A stretch of DNA of 45,178 bases from an uncultured Pelagibacteraceae bacterium (GCA_902596785.1 CACJVG010000006.1:1-45178), one strand, 5' to 3'. Numbered from the stretch's first letter, positions 22,748-33,283 are shown. Translations and numbers: made by a program. The notes: a model not told the origin generated them from the letters alone.

Positions 22748-24016
22748 ATGACAACTAATAATAAAAATATTCTTTACTGTTCCTTTTGTGGAAAGAGTCA
22801 ACATGAAGTAAGAAAGTTGATTGCTGGTCCAACTGTTTTCATCTGTGATGAATGTGTTGAACTATGTATGGACATTATAAAAGAGGAGAGTAAAGATACT
22901 TTTGTAAAACATCAAGATGGTCTTCCATCTCCAAAAGAAATTTGTTCAGTATTAGATGATTATGTAATTGGTCAAGCTCATGCGAAGAAAGTATTATCTG
23001 TTGCAGTTCACAATCATTACAAAAGATTAAACTATGAAAATAAAACAAGCAAAAATGTTGAGCTATCTAAATCTAATATACTTTTAGTGGGTCCCACAGG
23101 TTGTGGAAAAACATTGCTTGCGCAAACTCTTGCTAGAATTCTAGATGTTCCATTTACGATGGCTGATGCAACCACTCTTACAGAAGCAGGTTATGTTGGA
23201 GAGGATGTAGAAAATATTATTTTAAAATTATTACAAGCTTCTGACTATAATGTTGAAAAAGCTCAAAGAGGAATAGTTTATATTGATGAGGTTGATAAAA
23301 TAAGTAGAAAGTCTGAAAATCCATCAATTACAAGAGATGTATCTGGTGAAGGTGTTCAGCAAGCTCTTCTTAAAATAATGGAAGGTACAGTTGCAAGTGT
23401 ACCACCTCAAGGTGGTAGAAAGCATCCTCAGCAGGAATTTTTACAAGTAGATACTACAAACATTTTGTTTATTTGTGGTGGTGCGTTTGCAGGACTTGAT
23501 AAAATAATTTCTCAAAGAGATAAAGGTACTTCAATTGGTTTTGGTGCAGATGTAAAAAATACACAAGATAAAAAAACTGGTGAATGGATGAAAGGTTTAG
23601 AACCTGAAGATTTATTGAAATTTGGATTGATTCCAGAATTTATTGGAAGACTTCCAATGATAGCAACACTTGAAGATTTAGATGAAAAATCTTTAATAAA
23701 AATATTACAAGAACCAAAAAATTCATTAACAAAACAATATCAAGAACTGTTTAAATTAGATGGTGCTAAACTAACTTTTAAAGAAAATGCATTAAAAGAA
23801 ATAGCGCAAAAAGCAATTAGCAAAAAAACTGGAGCAAGAGGTTTGAGATCAATTCTAGAAAACATTTTGTTGAAAACAATGTACGATCTTCCAAGCCAAG
23901 ATAATATTGAAGAAGTTATTGTTGATGCTGGTTCAGCAAAGGGACAGTCACAACCAATTTTAGTTCACGCTAAAGGCGACAATAAATCTAAGTCTAATAA
24001 GACTACAGCGGCTTAA
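22748..24016 (+). CDS. clpX: ATP-dependent Clp protease ATPase subunit ClpX
   Basis: This AAA+ unfoldase has 422 residues. The N-terminal zinc finger is [20 protein letters not shown] with the second pair in CDECVELC. Walker A is GPTGCGKT (115-122) and Walker B is IVYIDEVDK. The pore loop GYVGEDVE and the ClpP-contact IGF loop (TSIGFGADV) are present, and the sensor-2 block is [13 protein letters not shown]. The last 20 residues ([14 protein letters not shown]) are a polar tail. It feeds unfolded substrates to ClpP. Confidence 0.97.
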   Translation: MTTNNKNILYCSFCGKSQHEVRKLIAGPTVFICDECVELCMDIIKEESKDTFVKHQDGLPSPKEICSVLDDYVIGQAHAKKVLSVAVHNHYKRLNYENKTSKNVELSKSNILLVGPTGCGKTLLAQTLARILDVPFTMADATTLTEAGYVGEDVENIILKLLQASDYNVEKAQRGIVYIDEVDKISRKSENPSITRDVSGEGVQQALLKIMEGTVASVPPQGGRKHPQQEFLQVDTTNILFICGGAFAGLDKIISQRDKGTSIGFGADVKNTQDKKTGEWMKGLEPEDLLKFGLIPEFIGRLPMIATLEDLDEKSLIKILQEPKNSLTKQYQELFKLDGAKLTFKENALKEIAQKAISKKTGARGLRSILENILLKTMYDLPSQDNIEEVIVDAGSAKGQSQPILVHAKGDNKSKSNKTTAA

Positions 24017-24076
24017 TATCCTTAATAAGTAATAAATACCTATTGCATTATAAAATATAATATCCATATTATCCTT

Positions 24077-26455
24077 ATGGACGTCAAAATTTCACTGCCA
24101 TTACTTCCTTTGAGAGACATTGTAGTCTTTCCAAGTATGGTGATACCTTTATTTGTAGGAAGAGATAAATCTATTTCAGCACTTAATGAAGTGATGAAAA
24201 AAGATAAAAAAATTATTTTAGTAACTCAAAAAAATTCAGAAATTGATGATCCTAAGAAAACAGATGTATTCATGTATGGTTGTGAAGGAAGTATTTTACA
24301 GTTGTTAAAATTACCAGATGGCACAGTTAAAGTTTTAGTTGAAGGTATTAAAAGAGTAAAAATTTTAGACTTTAAGGATAATGAGAAGTTTATCACATGT
24401 GATTACACACACTATAACGATGTTTCACCTAAAGAAGAGGATTTATTTCCTCTAGCTGCTACAGCTTTAAGAAGATTAGAAAAATTAACATCTATAAATA
24501 AAAAAATTTCTAATGAAACTATAAATACAATTAAACAATTAAAAGACCCGTCACAAATTGCAGATAATATTGCATCCCATATAACAGCTACTATTTCTGA
24601 AAAACAACAAATATTTGAAACTATAGATGTAAAGAAAAGATTAAACGCCATTATAAAAATAATGGAAAATGAGACAAGTATTATTGGTGTTGAAAAAAGA
24701 ATTAGAGGCAGAGTTAAAACTCAAATGGAAAAAACACAAAGAGAGTATTATTTAAATGAGCAGCTTAAAGCTATCCAAAAAGAACTTGGTGAAATTGAAG
24801 ACGGTAAAGATGAAACTACCAGTCTAAATAAAGCAATTACAAAAGCAAAGATGCCAAAAGAGGTAGAGAAGAAATGCCTACAAGAGTTAAAAAAATTAAA
24901 AAACATGAGCCCAATGTCTGCAGAGGCAACAGTTGTAAGAAATTATTTAGACTGGATGACAGAACTTCCTTGGCATAAAAAAAGTGAAGTAGATATAGAT
25001 TTAAAAAAAGCTTTAGATATTCTTGATAAAGATCATTTTGGGTTAGAAAAAGTTAAAGAAAGAATAATAGAATTTTTAGCTGTTCAAAAAAGAATGGAAA
25101 AAATTAAAGGCCCAATTTTATGTTTAGTTGGTCCTCCTGGTGTTGGAAAAACCTCATTAGGTAAATCAATTGCAAAAGCTACAAATAGGGAATTTGTTAG
25201 AATGTCAGTTGGTGGAATGAGAGATGAAGCAGAAATACGTGGACACAGAAGAACTTATATTGGATCTTTGCCAGGAAAAATCATTCAGATGATGAAAAAA
25301 GCTGGAACAAAAAATCCATTAATATTACTAGATGAAATTGATAAAATTGGAAATGATTATAGAGGAGACCCATCTTCAGCATTATTGGAAGCTCTAGATC
25401 CCGAACAAAATACAACATTTAACGATCATTATCTAGAAGTTGATTATGATTTATCTGATGTGATGTTTGTAACGACAGCCAATACTTTAAATATTTTACC
25501 TCCTTTATTAGATAGAATGGAAGTAATTAGATTAGCAGGTTACACAGAGGATGAAAAAATTAGTATTGCAAACAAATATTTATTACCAAAACAAATTAAA
25601 GATAATGGTGTTAAAGAAAAAGAAATGAAGTTGGATGATGATATTATAAAAGAAGTTATTAGAGGATATACAAAAGAGTCAGGTGTAAGAAATCTAGAAA
25701 GGGAAATTTCTAAACTAGCAAGAAAGGTTGTTAAAAAAATTGTAGCTGGTGAAGAAAAAGAAGTTGGAATAAATAATAAAAATTTATCTGATTTTTTAGG
25801 CGTGCCTAAATTCAAGTTTGGAGAACTAGAGACTGAAAATAGAGTAGGTATAGTAACAGGTCTTGCTTGGACTGAGTATGGTGGAGAAATTTTAAAAATT
25901 GAAACCGTTACAATGCCTGGTAAAGGGAGAATGCAAATCACCGGTAAATTAGGTGATGTAATGCAGGAGTCGGTTAAAGCTGCAAAATCTTTTGTAAGAT
26001 CAAAATGTTTAGAGTATGGCATTATTCCTCCTATTTTTGAGAAAAAAGATTTTCATATTCATGTTCCTGAAGGAGCTACACCAAAAGATGGCCCATCTGC
26101 TGGTATTGGAATGGTAACATCAATAGTCTCGTCAATTACAAACATTCCTGTACGAAGAGATGTTGCTATGACTGGTGAAGTTACTTTAACAGGTCAAGTA
26201 TTGCCAATTGGTGGTTTGAAAGAAAAATTATTAGCCGCTCATAGAGCTGGAATAAAAGAAGTTTTAATCCCTAAAGAGAATGAGAAAGATCTAGTGGATA
26301 TGCCAAAGAAAATTATAGATGACATTAAGATCACTCCAGTTGAATACGCTGATCAGGTTATAAAAATAGCTTTAACAAAAGAACTTAAACCCACAGAGTG
26401 GGTTGAGGTAGATTTATCTAAAAAAGACGATAAATCTCAAGCTAGTATTCAATAA
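24077..26455 (+). CDS. lon: ATP-dependent protease Lon
   Basis: This 792-residue LonA-type protease has the N-terminal substrate domain (PLLPLRDIVVFPSMVIPLFVGR), a coiled region (REYYLNEQLKAIQKELGE), and an AAA+ module with Walker A GPPGVGKT near 352-359 and Walker B ILLDEIDKIG. The C-terminal protease domain has the catalytic dyad Ser674 in DGPSAGIGM and Lys717 in GGLKEKLLAAHRAGIKE. Length and motifs are complete. It degrades misfolded and regulatory proteins. It follows clpX by 60 bp in the usual alphaproteobacterial order. Confidence 0.97.
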   Translation: MDVKISLPLLPLRDIVVFPSMVIPLFVGRDKSISALNEVMKKDKKIILVTQKNSEIDDPKKTDVFMYGCEGSILQLLKLPDGTVKVLVEGIKRVKILDFKDNEKFITCDYTHYNDVSPKEEDLFPLAATALRRLEKLTSINKKISNETINTIKQLKDPSQIADNIASHITATISEKQQIFETIDVKKRLNAIIKIMENETSIIGVEKRIRGRVKTQMEKTQREYYLNEQLKAIQKELGEIEDGKDETTSLNKAITKAKMPKEVEKKCLQELKKLKNMSPMSAEATVVRNYLDWMTELPWHKKSEVDIDLKKALDILDKDHFGLEKVKERIIEFLAVQKRMEKIKGPILCLVGPPGVGKTSLGKSIAKATNREFVRMSVGGMRDEAEIRGHRRTYIGSLPGKIIQMMKKAGTKNPLILLDEIDKIGNDYRGDPSSALLEALDPEQNTTFNDHYLEVDYDLSDVMFVTTANTLNILPPLLDRMEVIRLAGYTEDEKISIANKYLLPKQIKDNGVKEKEMKLDDDIIKEVIRGYTKESGVRNLEREISKLARKVVKKIVAGEEKEVGINNKNLSDFLGVPKFKFGELETENRVGIVTGLAWTEYGGEILKIETVTMPGKGRMQITGKLGDVMQESVKAAKSFVRSKCLEYGIIPPIFEKKDFHIHVPEGATPKDGPSAGIGMVTSIVSSITNIPVRRDVAMTGEVTLTGQVLPIGGLKEKLLAAHRAGIKEVLIPKENEKDLVDMPKKIIDDIKITPVEYADQVIKIALTKELKPTEWVEVDLSKKDDKSQASIQ

Positions 26456-26461
26456 TATTAA

Positions 26462-26490
26462 TTTACATTATTTAAGTGTTGATGTAATAA
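26462..26490 (+). promoter_or_regulatory. Likely sigma-70 promoter of tRNA-Val
   Basis: TTTACA at 26462-26467 and TAATAA at 26485-26490 are separated by 17 bases. The tRNA begins 14 bases after the -10 element, in the 48-bp gap after lon. Confidence 0.5.
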
Positions 26491-26503
26491 GTAGCCTTGT
26501 TTT

Positions 26504-26579
26504 GGGCGGTTAGCTCAGTTGGTAGAGCATCTCGTTTACACCGAGGGGGTCAAAGGTTCGAGTCCTTTACTGCCCACCA
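26504..26579 (+). tRNA. tRNA-Val (anticodon UAC)
   Basis: This is a 76-base cloverleaf. The acceptor arms are GGGCGGT and ACTGCCC with one G-T pair. The D-arm has AGCTCAGTTGGTAGAGC. The anticodon stem TCTCG/CGAGG encloses TTTACAC (anticodon TAC), and the T-arm has GGTTCGAGTCC. Discriminator A and CCA are encoded. The convergent glycosyltransferase-like gene ends 4 bp downstream. Confidence 0.95.
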
Positions 26580-26582
26580 TTA

Positions 26583-28397
26583 TTAAATTATATTTTTAAT
26601 TTTATTAAATAAACTTATATCAGTTTCTAGTACTCTCATTTTATTTTTTTTTATTTTCAAAATAATATTATTAAAAAAATCATAATCTTGCATAATTTTT
26701 TTTGATAGTTTCAGATACTCTGAGTAATCATTAGCTATTAGTTCTTTTAAATTGATTTCATTAAGTATTGCAGCTGTATGATTGCCTCTAAGTGTATTAC
26801 CTTTCAATGTTACTATTGGTTTATCTAAATACAAAGCTTCTAAACTTGAGTTACCTCCAGACCAACCAATTGAGTCTAGAATAACACTATATTTTGATAG
26901 TTCTTTATAAAAATCAATTTGTTTCATTCTATTTAAAAATTTAATTCTATCAAAATTTTCTCTAATGAATTTATTTTTTTTAAGTCTATTTTTAAAAAGA
27001 TCAGTGTAGCAAGGGTCTTTATCTTTTATAAATGTAATTGATGCTTTATTATTTTCTTCTAATATTTTACCATATAAATAATCATATTTTGGGAGTAGCT
27101 TAAACAAACTTTGAGGCACAAAAAAAGAATTTTTAAGTTTAGGCTGTTTTTCTAAATTTATTAAATCCTCATCTAATTTATAATTTGTACCCAAACCTTC
27201 TAGAAGTATTAATTTTTCAATATACTGATCATCGTTGTTATCATCCATAGATTTTGAAGAAATAAAATAATCAACATTTTTTGATCCTGTTGTTATTGGG
27301 TGACCCCACATCATAAAATAATTTTTTGCATATTTTTTGTTTATTATCATTTGTGATAAATGATCCATTGAATGATCTAAAAAAATTGCAGAATTGAATT
27401 TTTCTTTAATCATAAAATTATGAATTTGATTAATATTAGTAATATTATTATAAATTAATTTCATTTTTTTTAATTTTTCTGTCCAATCATCTTTAGTGAT
27501 AGAAGTATGTAAAATATGTACTTCAAGATTCTTTTTGGGTTCTGAAAATTCTTTAATAAAATTAAAAAACAATTTTAAAACAGTATGTTTGTAAAAAAAG
27601 GGAGATATAAAAACTATTTTTCTTTTATAAAAAAAATTTTGATCTGGTAGATTTAATTTTCTTACATCAATACTTTCTAATAATTTATAATATTTCTTAT
27701 TTAAATCTAAATCATTTTTTTGTTGATAAGCTAAATAGAAGTTTGAGTCAGTATTGAGAATTTTAATAGATTCATTTATATTTAGTTTGTTTTCACCAAC
27801 TTTCTTATTAAGAATGTTAAGAATTTTTTCAAATTTATTTCTAAAATAATTAATCTCTCTAGTATTTTTATAGACCCTTGGGAAAGTAAGTAGGTTTAAA
27901 AAATTAATTTGCAAATTCCCATTTAAGGATTTTTCAAAATAAGTTTTTGCTGGATTAAAATTGCCTAATGCTAAATTACAAACACCTAACAAATAATTAG
28001 CTTCATCATTATCTATTTCTTTAAGATAATTTTTTGCATTTTCATAATCAAATTTTTGAATTAATAGATATGATTTTACCAATATCGAGTCTACATTTTT
28101 AGATATCTTTAAAGATTTATCAATTTGTTCTTCTGCATAATTTATATCAATAGTCTTAAATAAATTTGCTAAATTGTAATATGGTTTATAATTGTTCAAA
28201 TCCAAACTTATTGAAATTTCAAAAAAATATTTTGCAAAATTTCTTTTATTCAAATTAGCTAAAACAGTTCCAAGTTTATTTGCTATATCACTATCTTTTT
28301 TGAGTTTATAAATTTTAATTAAATCTTTAAAATTTTGCCTATAATTTCTATTCTTAAAGTCTAGGTAAATTTTTCTTAATAATTTTTCTTGGTCCAT
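26583..28397 (-). CDS. TPR/O-GlcNAc-transferase-like (GT41-type) glycosyltransferase
   Basis: This 604-residue protein has an N-terminal helical repeat region (about residues 1-170) with TPR-like spacing (NKLGTVLANLNKRNFAKYFF, YYNLANLFKTIDINYAEEQI). A glycosyltransferase half resembles SPINDLY/OGT: KIVFISPFFYKHTVLKLFF, SAIFLDHSMDHLSQM, MMWGHPITTGSKNVDYFISS, and near the C-terminus VILDSIGWSGGNSSLEALYL with KPIVTLKGNTLRGNHTAAIL. The last block is the donor-binding part of the GT41 fold. It may glycosylate a protein or surface polymer; acceptor and sugar are unknown. It lies alone on the minus strand between tRNA-Val and tRNA-Asp, where related genomes usually go directly from lon and tRNAs to nuoA. 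Its composition is extremely AT-rich. Confidence 0.75.
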   Translation of the reverse strand: MDQEKLLRKIYLDFKNRNYRQNFKDLIKIYKLKKDSDIANKLGTVLANLNKRNFAKYFFEISISLDLNNYKPYYNLANLFKTIDINYAEEQIDKSLKISKNVDSILVKSYLLIQKFDYENAKNYLKEIDNDEANYLLGVCNLALGNFNPAKTYFEKSLNGNLQINFLNLLTFPRVYKNTREINYFRNKFEKILNILNKKVGENKLNINESIKILNTDSNFYLAYQQKNDLDLNKKYYKLLESIDVRKLNLPDQNFFYKRKIVFISPFFYKHTVLKLFFNFIKEFSEPKKNLEVHILHTSITKDDWTEKLKKMKLIYNNITNINQIHNFMIKEKFNSAIFLDHSMDHLSQMIINKKYAKNYFMMWGHPITTGSKNVDYFISSKSMDDNNDDQYIEKLILLEGLGTNYKLDEDLINLEKQPKLKNSFFVPQSLFKLLPKYDYLYGKILEENNKASITFIKDKDPCYTDLFKNRLKKNKFIRENFDRIKFLNRMKQIDFYKELSKYSVILDSIGWSGGNSSLEALYLDKPIVTLKGNTLRGNHTAAILNEINLKELIANDYSEYLKLSKKIMQDYDFFNNIILKIKKNKMRVLETDISLFNKIKNII

Positions 28398-28523
28398 TTA
28401 TTAGTTTTTAATATCAAAATAGTCATTTTTTATGTATAGGAATATAACTTTTATCTGATATAAGATTTTTTTTATTAAAATAAACTATAAATTAGTAGGC
28501 ATTATATTAGTTTGTTTATTAGT

Positions 28524-28600
28524 GGGGGTGTAGCTCAGTTGGTTAGAGCGATCGCCTGTCACGCGATAGGTCGAGGGTTCGAGTCCCTTCACTCCCGCCA
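28524..28600 (+). tRNA. tRNA-Asp (anticodon GUC)
   Basis: This is a 77-base cloverleaf. The acceptor arms are GGGGGTG and CACTCCC with one G-T pair. The D-arm has AGCTCAGTTGGTTAGAGC. The anticodon stem ATCGC/GCGAT encloses CTGTCAC (anticodon GTC), and the T-arm has GGTTCGAGTCCC. Discriminator G and CCA are encoded. It lies 88 bp before nuoA on the same strand. Confidence 0.95.
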
Positions 28601-28605
28601 CTTTT

Positions 28606-28641
28606 TCACATTTTTCAATGTTAATATTAATAAAAATGTGA
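28606..28641. promoter_or_regulatory. Inverted repeat between tRNA-Asp and nuoA
   Basis: TCACATTTTT (28606-28615) and AAAAATGTGA (28632-28641) are a perfect 10-bp inverted repeat with a 16-base centre. They start 6 bases after the tRNA CCA end. No T-run follows on the plus strand, so it is not a standard terminator. It may guide tRNA 3' processing, bind a regulator of nuo, or shape the nuo leader. Confidence 0.4.
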
Positions 28642-28687
28642 CGTATCAGCCCTTCAACAACAGATAAAAACTGATATATAGATTTCC

Positions 28688-29056
28688 ATGTTATCTGATT
28701 TTTTAAAAGATTACCTACCAATAATAATATTTTTAGTTTTAGCTCTTGGGTTAAGTTGTGCTTTTGTGGTTGTAAACTTTATTCTATCACCTAAAAAACC
28801 TGATCCTGAAAAACTTTCAGCTTATGAGTGTGGTTTTGAACCATTCGAGGATTCAAGAATGGAATTTGATGTGAGATTTTATTTAGTTGCAATTCTATTT
28901 ATTATTTTTGATTTAGAGATAGCATTTTTATTTCCATGGGCAATATCTCTTGGAAATATTGGATTATTAGGTTTTTCATCAATGATGATTTTTTTGTTCA
29001 TTCTTACAATAGGTTTTATTTATGAATGGAAAAAAGGTGCTTTAGACTGGGAATAA
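28688..29056 (+). CDS. nuoA: NADH-quinone oxidoreductase subunit A
   Basis: This 122-residue membrane subunit of complex I has three membrane helices. The loop [20 protein letters not shown] (near residues 41-60) contains the conserved Cys of the ND3 loop, which moves between active and resting states. [20 protein letters not shown] follows with the conserved membrane acidic residues. It is the first gene of a continuous nuoA-N operon, 88 bp after tRNA-Asp. Confidence 0.97.
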   Translation: MLSDFLKDYLPIIIFLVLALGLSCAFVVVNFILSPKKPDPEKLSAYECGFEPFEDSRMEFDVRFYLVAILFIIFDLEIAFLFPWAISLGNIGLLGFSSMMIFLFILTIGFIYEWKKGALDWE

Positions 29057-29071
29057 AAATTATAAACCAAA

Positions 29072-29587
29072 ATGAATAATAAAATAGATCAAGTTCCCGA
29101 GGAATTCAAACAACTTGCAGAAGATTTTAGCAAGAATGGTTTTATAACCACATCACTTGATAATTTAATTAACTGGTCAAGATCAGGATCACTTCATTGG
29201 ATGACTTTTGGATTAGCTTGTTGTGCCGTGGAAATGATGCAAACAGCTATGCCGAGATATGATTTAGAAAGATTTGGAGCAGCTCCAAGAGGTTCCCCTA
29301 GACAATCAGATGTTATGATAGTTGCAGGAACTTTAACAAATAAAATGGCGCCAGCTTTAAGAAAAGTTTACGACCAGATGCCTGAACCAAGATATGTGAT
29401 TTCAATGGGCAGTTGTGCAAATGGAGGTGGGTATTATCATTATTCATATTCAGTTGTCAGAGGTTGTGATCGAATTGTTCCAGTAGATGTTTATGTGCCA
29501 GGATGTCCTCCATCAGCAGAGGCACTGTTATATGGAATACTTCAACTACAAAAAAAAATTAGAAAAAAAGGATCTTTTATCAGATAG
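29072..29587 (+). CDS. nuoB: NADH-quinone oxidoreductase subunit B
   Basis: This 171-residue peripheral-arm subunit carries the terminal iron-sulphur cluster N2. Cluster ligands are in LACCAVEMM (tandem Cys), [11 protein letters not shown] and [32 protein letters not shown] contacts the quinone site. It starts 15 bp after nuoA and ends 2 bp before nuoC. Confidence 0.97.
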   Translation: MNNKIDQVPEEFKQLAEDFSKNGFITTSLDNLINWSRSGSLHWMTFGLACCAVEMMQTAMPRYDLERFGAAPRGSPRQSDVMIVAGTLTNKMAPALRKVYDQMPEPRYVISMGSCANGGGYYHYSYSVVRGCDRIVPVDVYVPGCPPSAEALLYGILQLQKKIRKKGSFIR

Positions 29588-29589
29588 TT

Positions 29590-30195
29590 ATGAAAAGTTT
29601 AGAAGATCTAGAAAAAAAAATTAATTCTGAGTTAACTACCAAAATTAACAATACAGAAATTAAACATAATCAAATTTATATTGAAACAGATAAGGAAGAT
29701 ATTATTGATGTCGCTATTTTTTTAAAAACAAATCAAGATACCAAATTTAGACAACTAATAGATATAACAGTTGTCGATTACCCAGAACAAAATCAAAGGT
29801 TTGAAGTAGTATACTTGTTTTTAGGTCATGAATTTAATCAAAGATTGATTGTAAAATATTCAATTGCTGAAAATGAAGTTATTCCATCATTAACTAGCAT
29901 TTTCCCATCAGCAAATTGGATGGAGAGAGAGGTTTTTGATATGTATGGGGTATCTTTCAAGGATCACCCGGACCTAAGAAGAATACTAACTGATTATGGA
30001 TTTGAAGGCCACCCATTAAGAAAAGATTTTCCATTAACGGGTCATTCAGAAGTTAGATATAGCGAAGATCAAAAAAAAGTGATTAGCGAACCAGTAAAGC
30101 TTGAACAAAATTATAGAAATTTCGATTACGAAAGTCCTTGGGAAGGAACAAAATACATTAAAGAAGAAATTGAGAATAATGACAAAAAAAATTAA
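29590..30195 (+). CDS. nuoC: NADH-quinone oxidoreductase subunit C
   Basis: This 201-residue 30-kDa-type subunit of the hydrophilic arm has the signature [12 protein letters not shown]-like region followed by [44 protein letters not shown], typical of the family. It is a separate protein here, not fused to nuoD as in enterobacteria. Its last 17 bp overlap the nuoD start. Confidence 0.96.
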   Translation: MKSLEDLEKKINSELTTKINNTEIKHNQIYIETDKEDIIDVAIFLKTNQDTKFRQLIDITVVDYPEQNQRFEVVYLFLGHEFNQRLIVKYSIAENEVIPSLTSIFPSANWMEREVFDMYGVSFKDHPDLRRILTDYGFEGHPLRKDFPLTGHSEVRYSEDQKKVISEPVKLEQNYRNFDYESPWEGTKYIKEEIENNDKKN

Positions 30196-31354
30196 AAATT
30201 TAAATTTAAATTTTGGCCCTCAGCATCCAGCAGCTCATGGTGTTCTTAGATTAATTCTAGAGCTTGATGGTGAGGTGGTAGAGAAGGCGGATCCTCACAT
30301 CGGTTTACTTCATAGAGGAACAGAAAAACTCATAGAAAACAAAACTTATATGCAGGCAGTTCCTTATTTTGATCGATTAGACTATGTCGCTCCAATGAAT
30401 CAGGAACATGCTTTCGCACTAGCTGTCGAAAAAATACTTAAAATAGATGTACCAATCAGAGCACAATATATAAGAGTTATATTTTGTGAGATTGGGAGAA
30501 TCTTAAGTCATATTTTAAACGTTACAACTCAAGCTCTTGATGTAGGAGCGTTAACACCTTCTCTTTGGGGTTTTGAGGAAAGGGAAACTCTAATGACATT
30601 TTATGAGAGAGCTTCAGGCTCAAGACTTCATGCAAATTATTTTAGAGCAGGAGGAGTTCATCAAGATTTGCCAAAAGGTTTAGAAGAAGATATTGCAAAA
30701 TTTTGTGAAACGTTTCCAAAAATAATTAACGATTTAGAAACTCTATTAACTGATAATAGAATTTTTAAACAACGAAATGTCGATATAGGAGTAGTCACAA
30801 AAGAAGATGCCTTAGATTATTCTTTTTCAGGAGTTATGATTAGAGGCTCAGGTGTTCCATGGGATTTAAGAAAATCTCAACCTTATGATTGCTATGAAAG
30901 TTTAGACTTTAAAATTCCGGTTGGAAAAAATGGAGATTGTTACGATAGATATTTATGCAGAATTGAAGAAATGAAAGAAAGTGTTTCAATTATCAAACAA
31001 TGTCTAGCTAAAATGGAAAAGGGTCCAATTAAATCATTAGATGGTAAGATTAGCCCTCCACCTAAAGCAGAAATCAAACAATCAATGGAAGCTTTAATAC
31101 ATCATTTTAAACTTTTTACAGAGGGATACAGAGTTCCAAAAGATGAAATTTATACAGCTGTTGAGGCACCAAAGGGAGAATTTGGTGTTTATTTAATATC
31201 AGATGGATCGAGTAAACCTTACAAATGCAAAATAAGAGCACCAGGTTTTTCACATTTACAATCAATGGATTATCTAATTAAAGGTCATATGTTAGCTGAT
31301 GTTCCTGCGGTATTAGGTTCTTTAGATATTGTTTTTGGTGAGGTAGATAGATGA
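30179..31354 (+). CDS. nuoD: NADH-quinone oxidoreductase subunit D
   Basis: This 391-residue 49-kDa subunit forms the quinone cavity with NuoB. I chose the ATG at 30179 ([21 protein letters not shown]), as in relatives. A start at 30101 would add 26 unlikely residues read out of frame through nuo[51 protein letters not shown] and the C-terminal ending DIVFGEVDR are all standard. It overlaps nuoC by 17 bp and nuoE by 4 bp. Confidence 0.96.
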   Translation: MTKKIKNLNLNFGPQHPAAHGVLRLILELDGEVVEKADPHIGLLHRGTEKLIENKTYMQAVPYFDRLDYVAPMNQEHAFALAVEKILKIDVPIRAQYIRVIFCEIGRILSHILNVTTQALDVGALTPSLWGFEERETLMTFYERASGSRLHANYFRAGGVHQDLPKGLEEDIAKFCETFPKIINDLETLLTDNRIFKQRNVDIGVVTKEDALDYSFSGVMIRGSGVPWDLRKSQPYDCYESLDFKIPVGKNGDCYDRYLCRIEEMKESVSIIKQCLAKMEKGPIKSLDGKISPPPKAEIKQSMEALIHHFKLFTEGYRVPKDEIYTAVEAPKGEFGVYLISDGSSKPYKCKIRAPGFSHLQSMDYLIKGHMLADVPAVLGSLDIVFGEVDR

Positions 31355-31959
31355 GTTTAAGAAGACCAGCAAAAGATCAGCCTGAAAGTTTTGAATTTAA
31401 CACTTCGTCATTAGAAGCAGCAAATGTTATCGTTGCAAAATACCCTAAAGGTAAACAACAAAGTGCTGTAATGGCCTTACTTTATATTGCTCAAAAACAA
31501 AATAACAATTGGATACCATTAGCTGCAATGAAGTACATCGCTAAGTTTTTAGATATGCCTTATATTAAAGTTTATGAAGTAGCTACTTTTTATACAATGT
31601 ACAATTTAGCTCCTGTAGGCAAATACTTTGTTCAAGTATGCACCACAACACCATGTATGATAAGAGGTGCAAATCAATTAGTTGAGGCCTGTAAAGAAAA
31701 AATTTCTGAAAACGAATGTGAATTATCAAATGATAAAAGCTGTTCTTGGATGGAAGTTGAATGTTTGGGTGCATGTGTCAATGCTCCAATGATGCAAATT
31801 AATGATGACTATTATGAAGATTTAGATAAACAAAAAACTTTAGATATTTTAGATAAAATTTTAAATGGAGAAACTCCAAAACCTGGTTCATATAGAGGAA
31901 GAGTTAATAATGAACCAGAAAATAACAGGAAAACCTTAATGGATTTAAAAAATGCTTAA
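31351..31959 (+). CDS. nuoE: NADH-quinone oxidoreductase subunit E
   Basis: This 202-residue 24-kDa subunit holds the 2Fe-2S cluster N1a, with Cys ligands in [13 protein letters not shown] and [13 protein letters not shown]. The helical N-terminus ([20 protein letters not shown]) is the usual one. The C-terminal 30 residues are a loose basic tail. It starts in a four-base ATGA overlap with nuoD and overlaps nuoF by 8 bp. Confidence 0.96.
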   Translation: MSLRRPAKDQPESFEFNTSSLEAANVIVAKYPKGKQQSAVMALLYIAQKQNNNWIPLAAMKYIAKFLDMPYIKVYEVATFYTMYNLAPVGKYFVQVCTTTPCMIRGANQLVEACKEKISENECELSNDKSCSWMEVECLGACVNAPMMQINDDYYEDLDKQKTLDILDKILNGETPKPGSYRGRVNNEPENNRKTLMDLKNA

Positions 31960-33283
31960 AGATCAAGATAGAATTTTTCAAAATTTATATAATGATAAAG
32001 GCTCAGATGTAACTTCGTCACAAGAGAGAGGTGATTGGGTAAATACAAAAGAAATTACTGACAAAGGAAGAGATTGGATAATTAATGAAATTAAAGAATC
32101 TCAATTAAGGGGTCGAGGTGGAGCAGGATTTCCAACTGGTTTAAAATGGTCATTTGCTCCAAAAGAAGTTGGATCTAGACCACATTACCTGGTTATTAAT
32201 GGCGATGAGTCTGAACCAGGAACTTGTAAAGATAGAGATATTTTAAGATTTGAACCTCACAAGTTAATAGAAGGTTGTTTGATTGCATCTTATGCAGTTC
32301 AAGCACATGTCTGTTACATTTATATAAGAGGTGAATATTTTGTTGATGGTCAAAAACTTCAAGCAGCAATTGATGAAGCTTATGAAAAAAAACTATTAGG
32401 TAAAAATGCAGCTGGTACAGGATGGGATTTAGATATTTATATTCATTACGGAGCTGGTGCATATATTTGTGGTGAAGAGACTGCATTGCTTGAAAGTTTA
32501 GAAGGTAAAAAAGGCCAACCTAGATTAAAACCACCTTTCCCAGCTTTGATAGGTCTATATGGATGTCCTACAATAATTAATAATGTTGAAACAATTGCAG
32601 TGGTTCCAACTATTTTAAGAAGAGGAGCTAAATGGTTTGCTTCTTTAGGAAGAGAAAAAAATACTGGAACTAAGATTTTCTGCATTTCTGGAAATGTAAA
32701 CAATCCTTGTAACGTTGAAGAAGAAATGAGTATTCCTTTAAAAGAATTAATAGAAGTTCATGCTGGTGGCGTAGTTGGTGGATGGGAAAATTTACAGGCT
32801 GTAATACCTGGAGGTTCTTCAATGCCATTAATACCTAAAGAAAGATGTGAAACTTTAAAAATGGACTTTGATGCTTGTGTTGAAGAAAAAAGTGGACTTG
32901 GTACAGCAGGTATAGTCGTAATTAATAAAGATCAAGACATAATTAAATGCATGGCAAGGATAGCAAGATTTTACAAACATGAGAGCTGTGGACAATGTAC
33001 ACCTTGTAGAGAAGGTTCTGGATGGATGTGGAGAATGCTTGAGAGAATGGCAAAAGGTGATGCAACCAAAGATGAAGTAGATATGTTAGGCGATGTTACA
33101 AACCAAATTGCAGGACATACTATTTGTGCTTTTGGTGAAGGTTCGTCTTGGCCAGTTCAAGGATTGCTTAGACACTTTAAAAAAGAAATTGTGAAAAGAA
33201 ACAATTTGGATCCTATTGTTCAAAAGAAAAACAATATTCCATATTTAGTAGATCAACATTTATTGGATAAAAAAAATGCTTAA
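31952..33283 (+). CDS. nuoF: NADH-quinone oxidoreductase subunit F
   Basis: This 443-residue 51-kDa subunit binds NADH, FMN and cluster N3. The NADH/FMN loop is [37 protein letters not shown] is the FMN site. The 4Fe-4S ligands are in [12 protein letters not shown] plus a distal Cys in HTICAFGEG. Length is normal. Its start overlaps nuoE by 8 bp, and nuoG starts 8 bp inside its end. Confidence 0.97.
   Translation: MLKDQDRIFQNLYNDKGSDVTSSQERGDWVNTKEITDKGRDWIINEIKESQLRGRGGAGFPTGLKWSFAPKEVGSRPHYLVINGDESEPGTCKDRDILRFEPHKLIEGCLIASYAVQAHVCYIYIRGEYFVDGQKLQAAIDEAYEKKLLGKNAAGTGWDLDIYIHYGAGAYICGEETALLESLEGKKGQPRLKPPFPALIGLYGCPTIINNVETIAVVPTILRRGAKWFASLGREKNTGTKIFCISGNVNNPCNVEEEMSIPLKELIEVHAGGVVGGWENLQAVIPGGSSMPLIPKERCETLKMDFDACVEEKSGLGTAGIVVINKDQDIIKCMARIARFYKHESCGQCTPCREGSGWMWRMLERMAKGDATKDEVDMLGDVTNQIAGHTICAFGEGSSWPVQGLLRHFKKEIVKRNNLDPIVQKKNNIPYLVDQHLLDKKNA

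Noticed and set aside
28485-28721. Minus-strand ORF of 78 aa containing VAGVKGLEPSTYRVTGDRSN
   Set aside because: It is the antisense translation of tRNA-Asp, a well-known type of spurious ORF.
30101-30178. Longer N-terminus of NuoD
   Set aside because: The extra 26 residues are the out-of-frame reading of the nuoC end; the usual NuoD start is at 30179.
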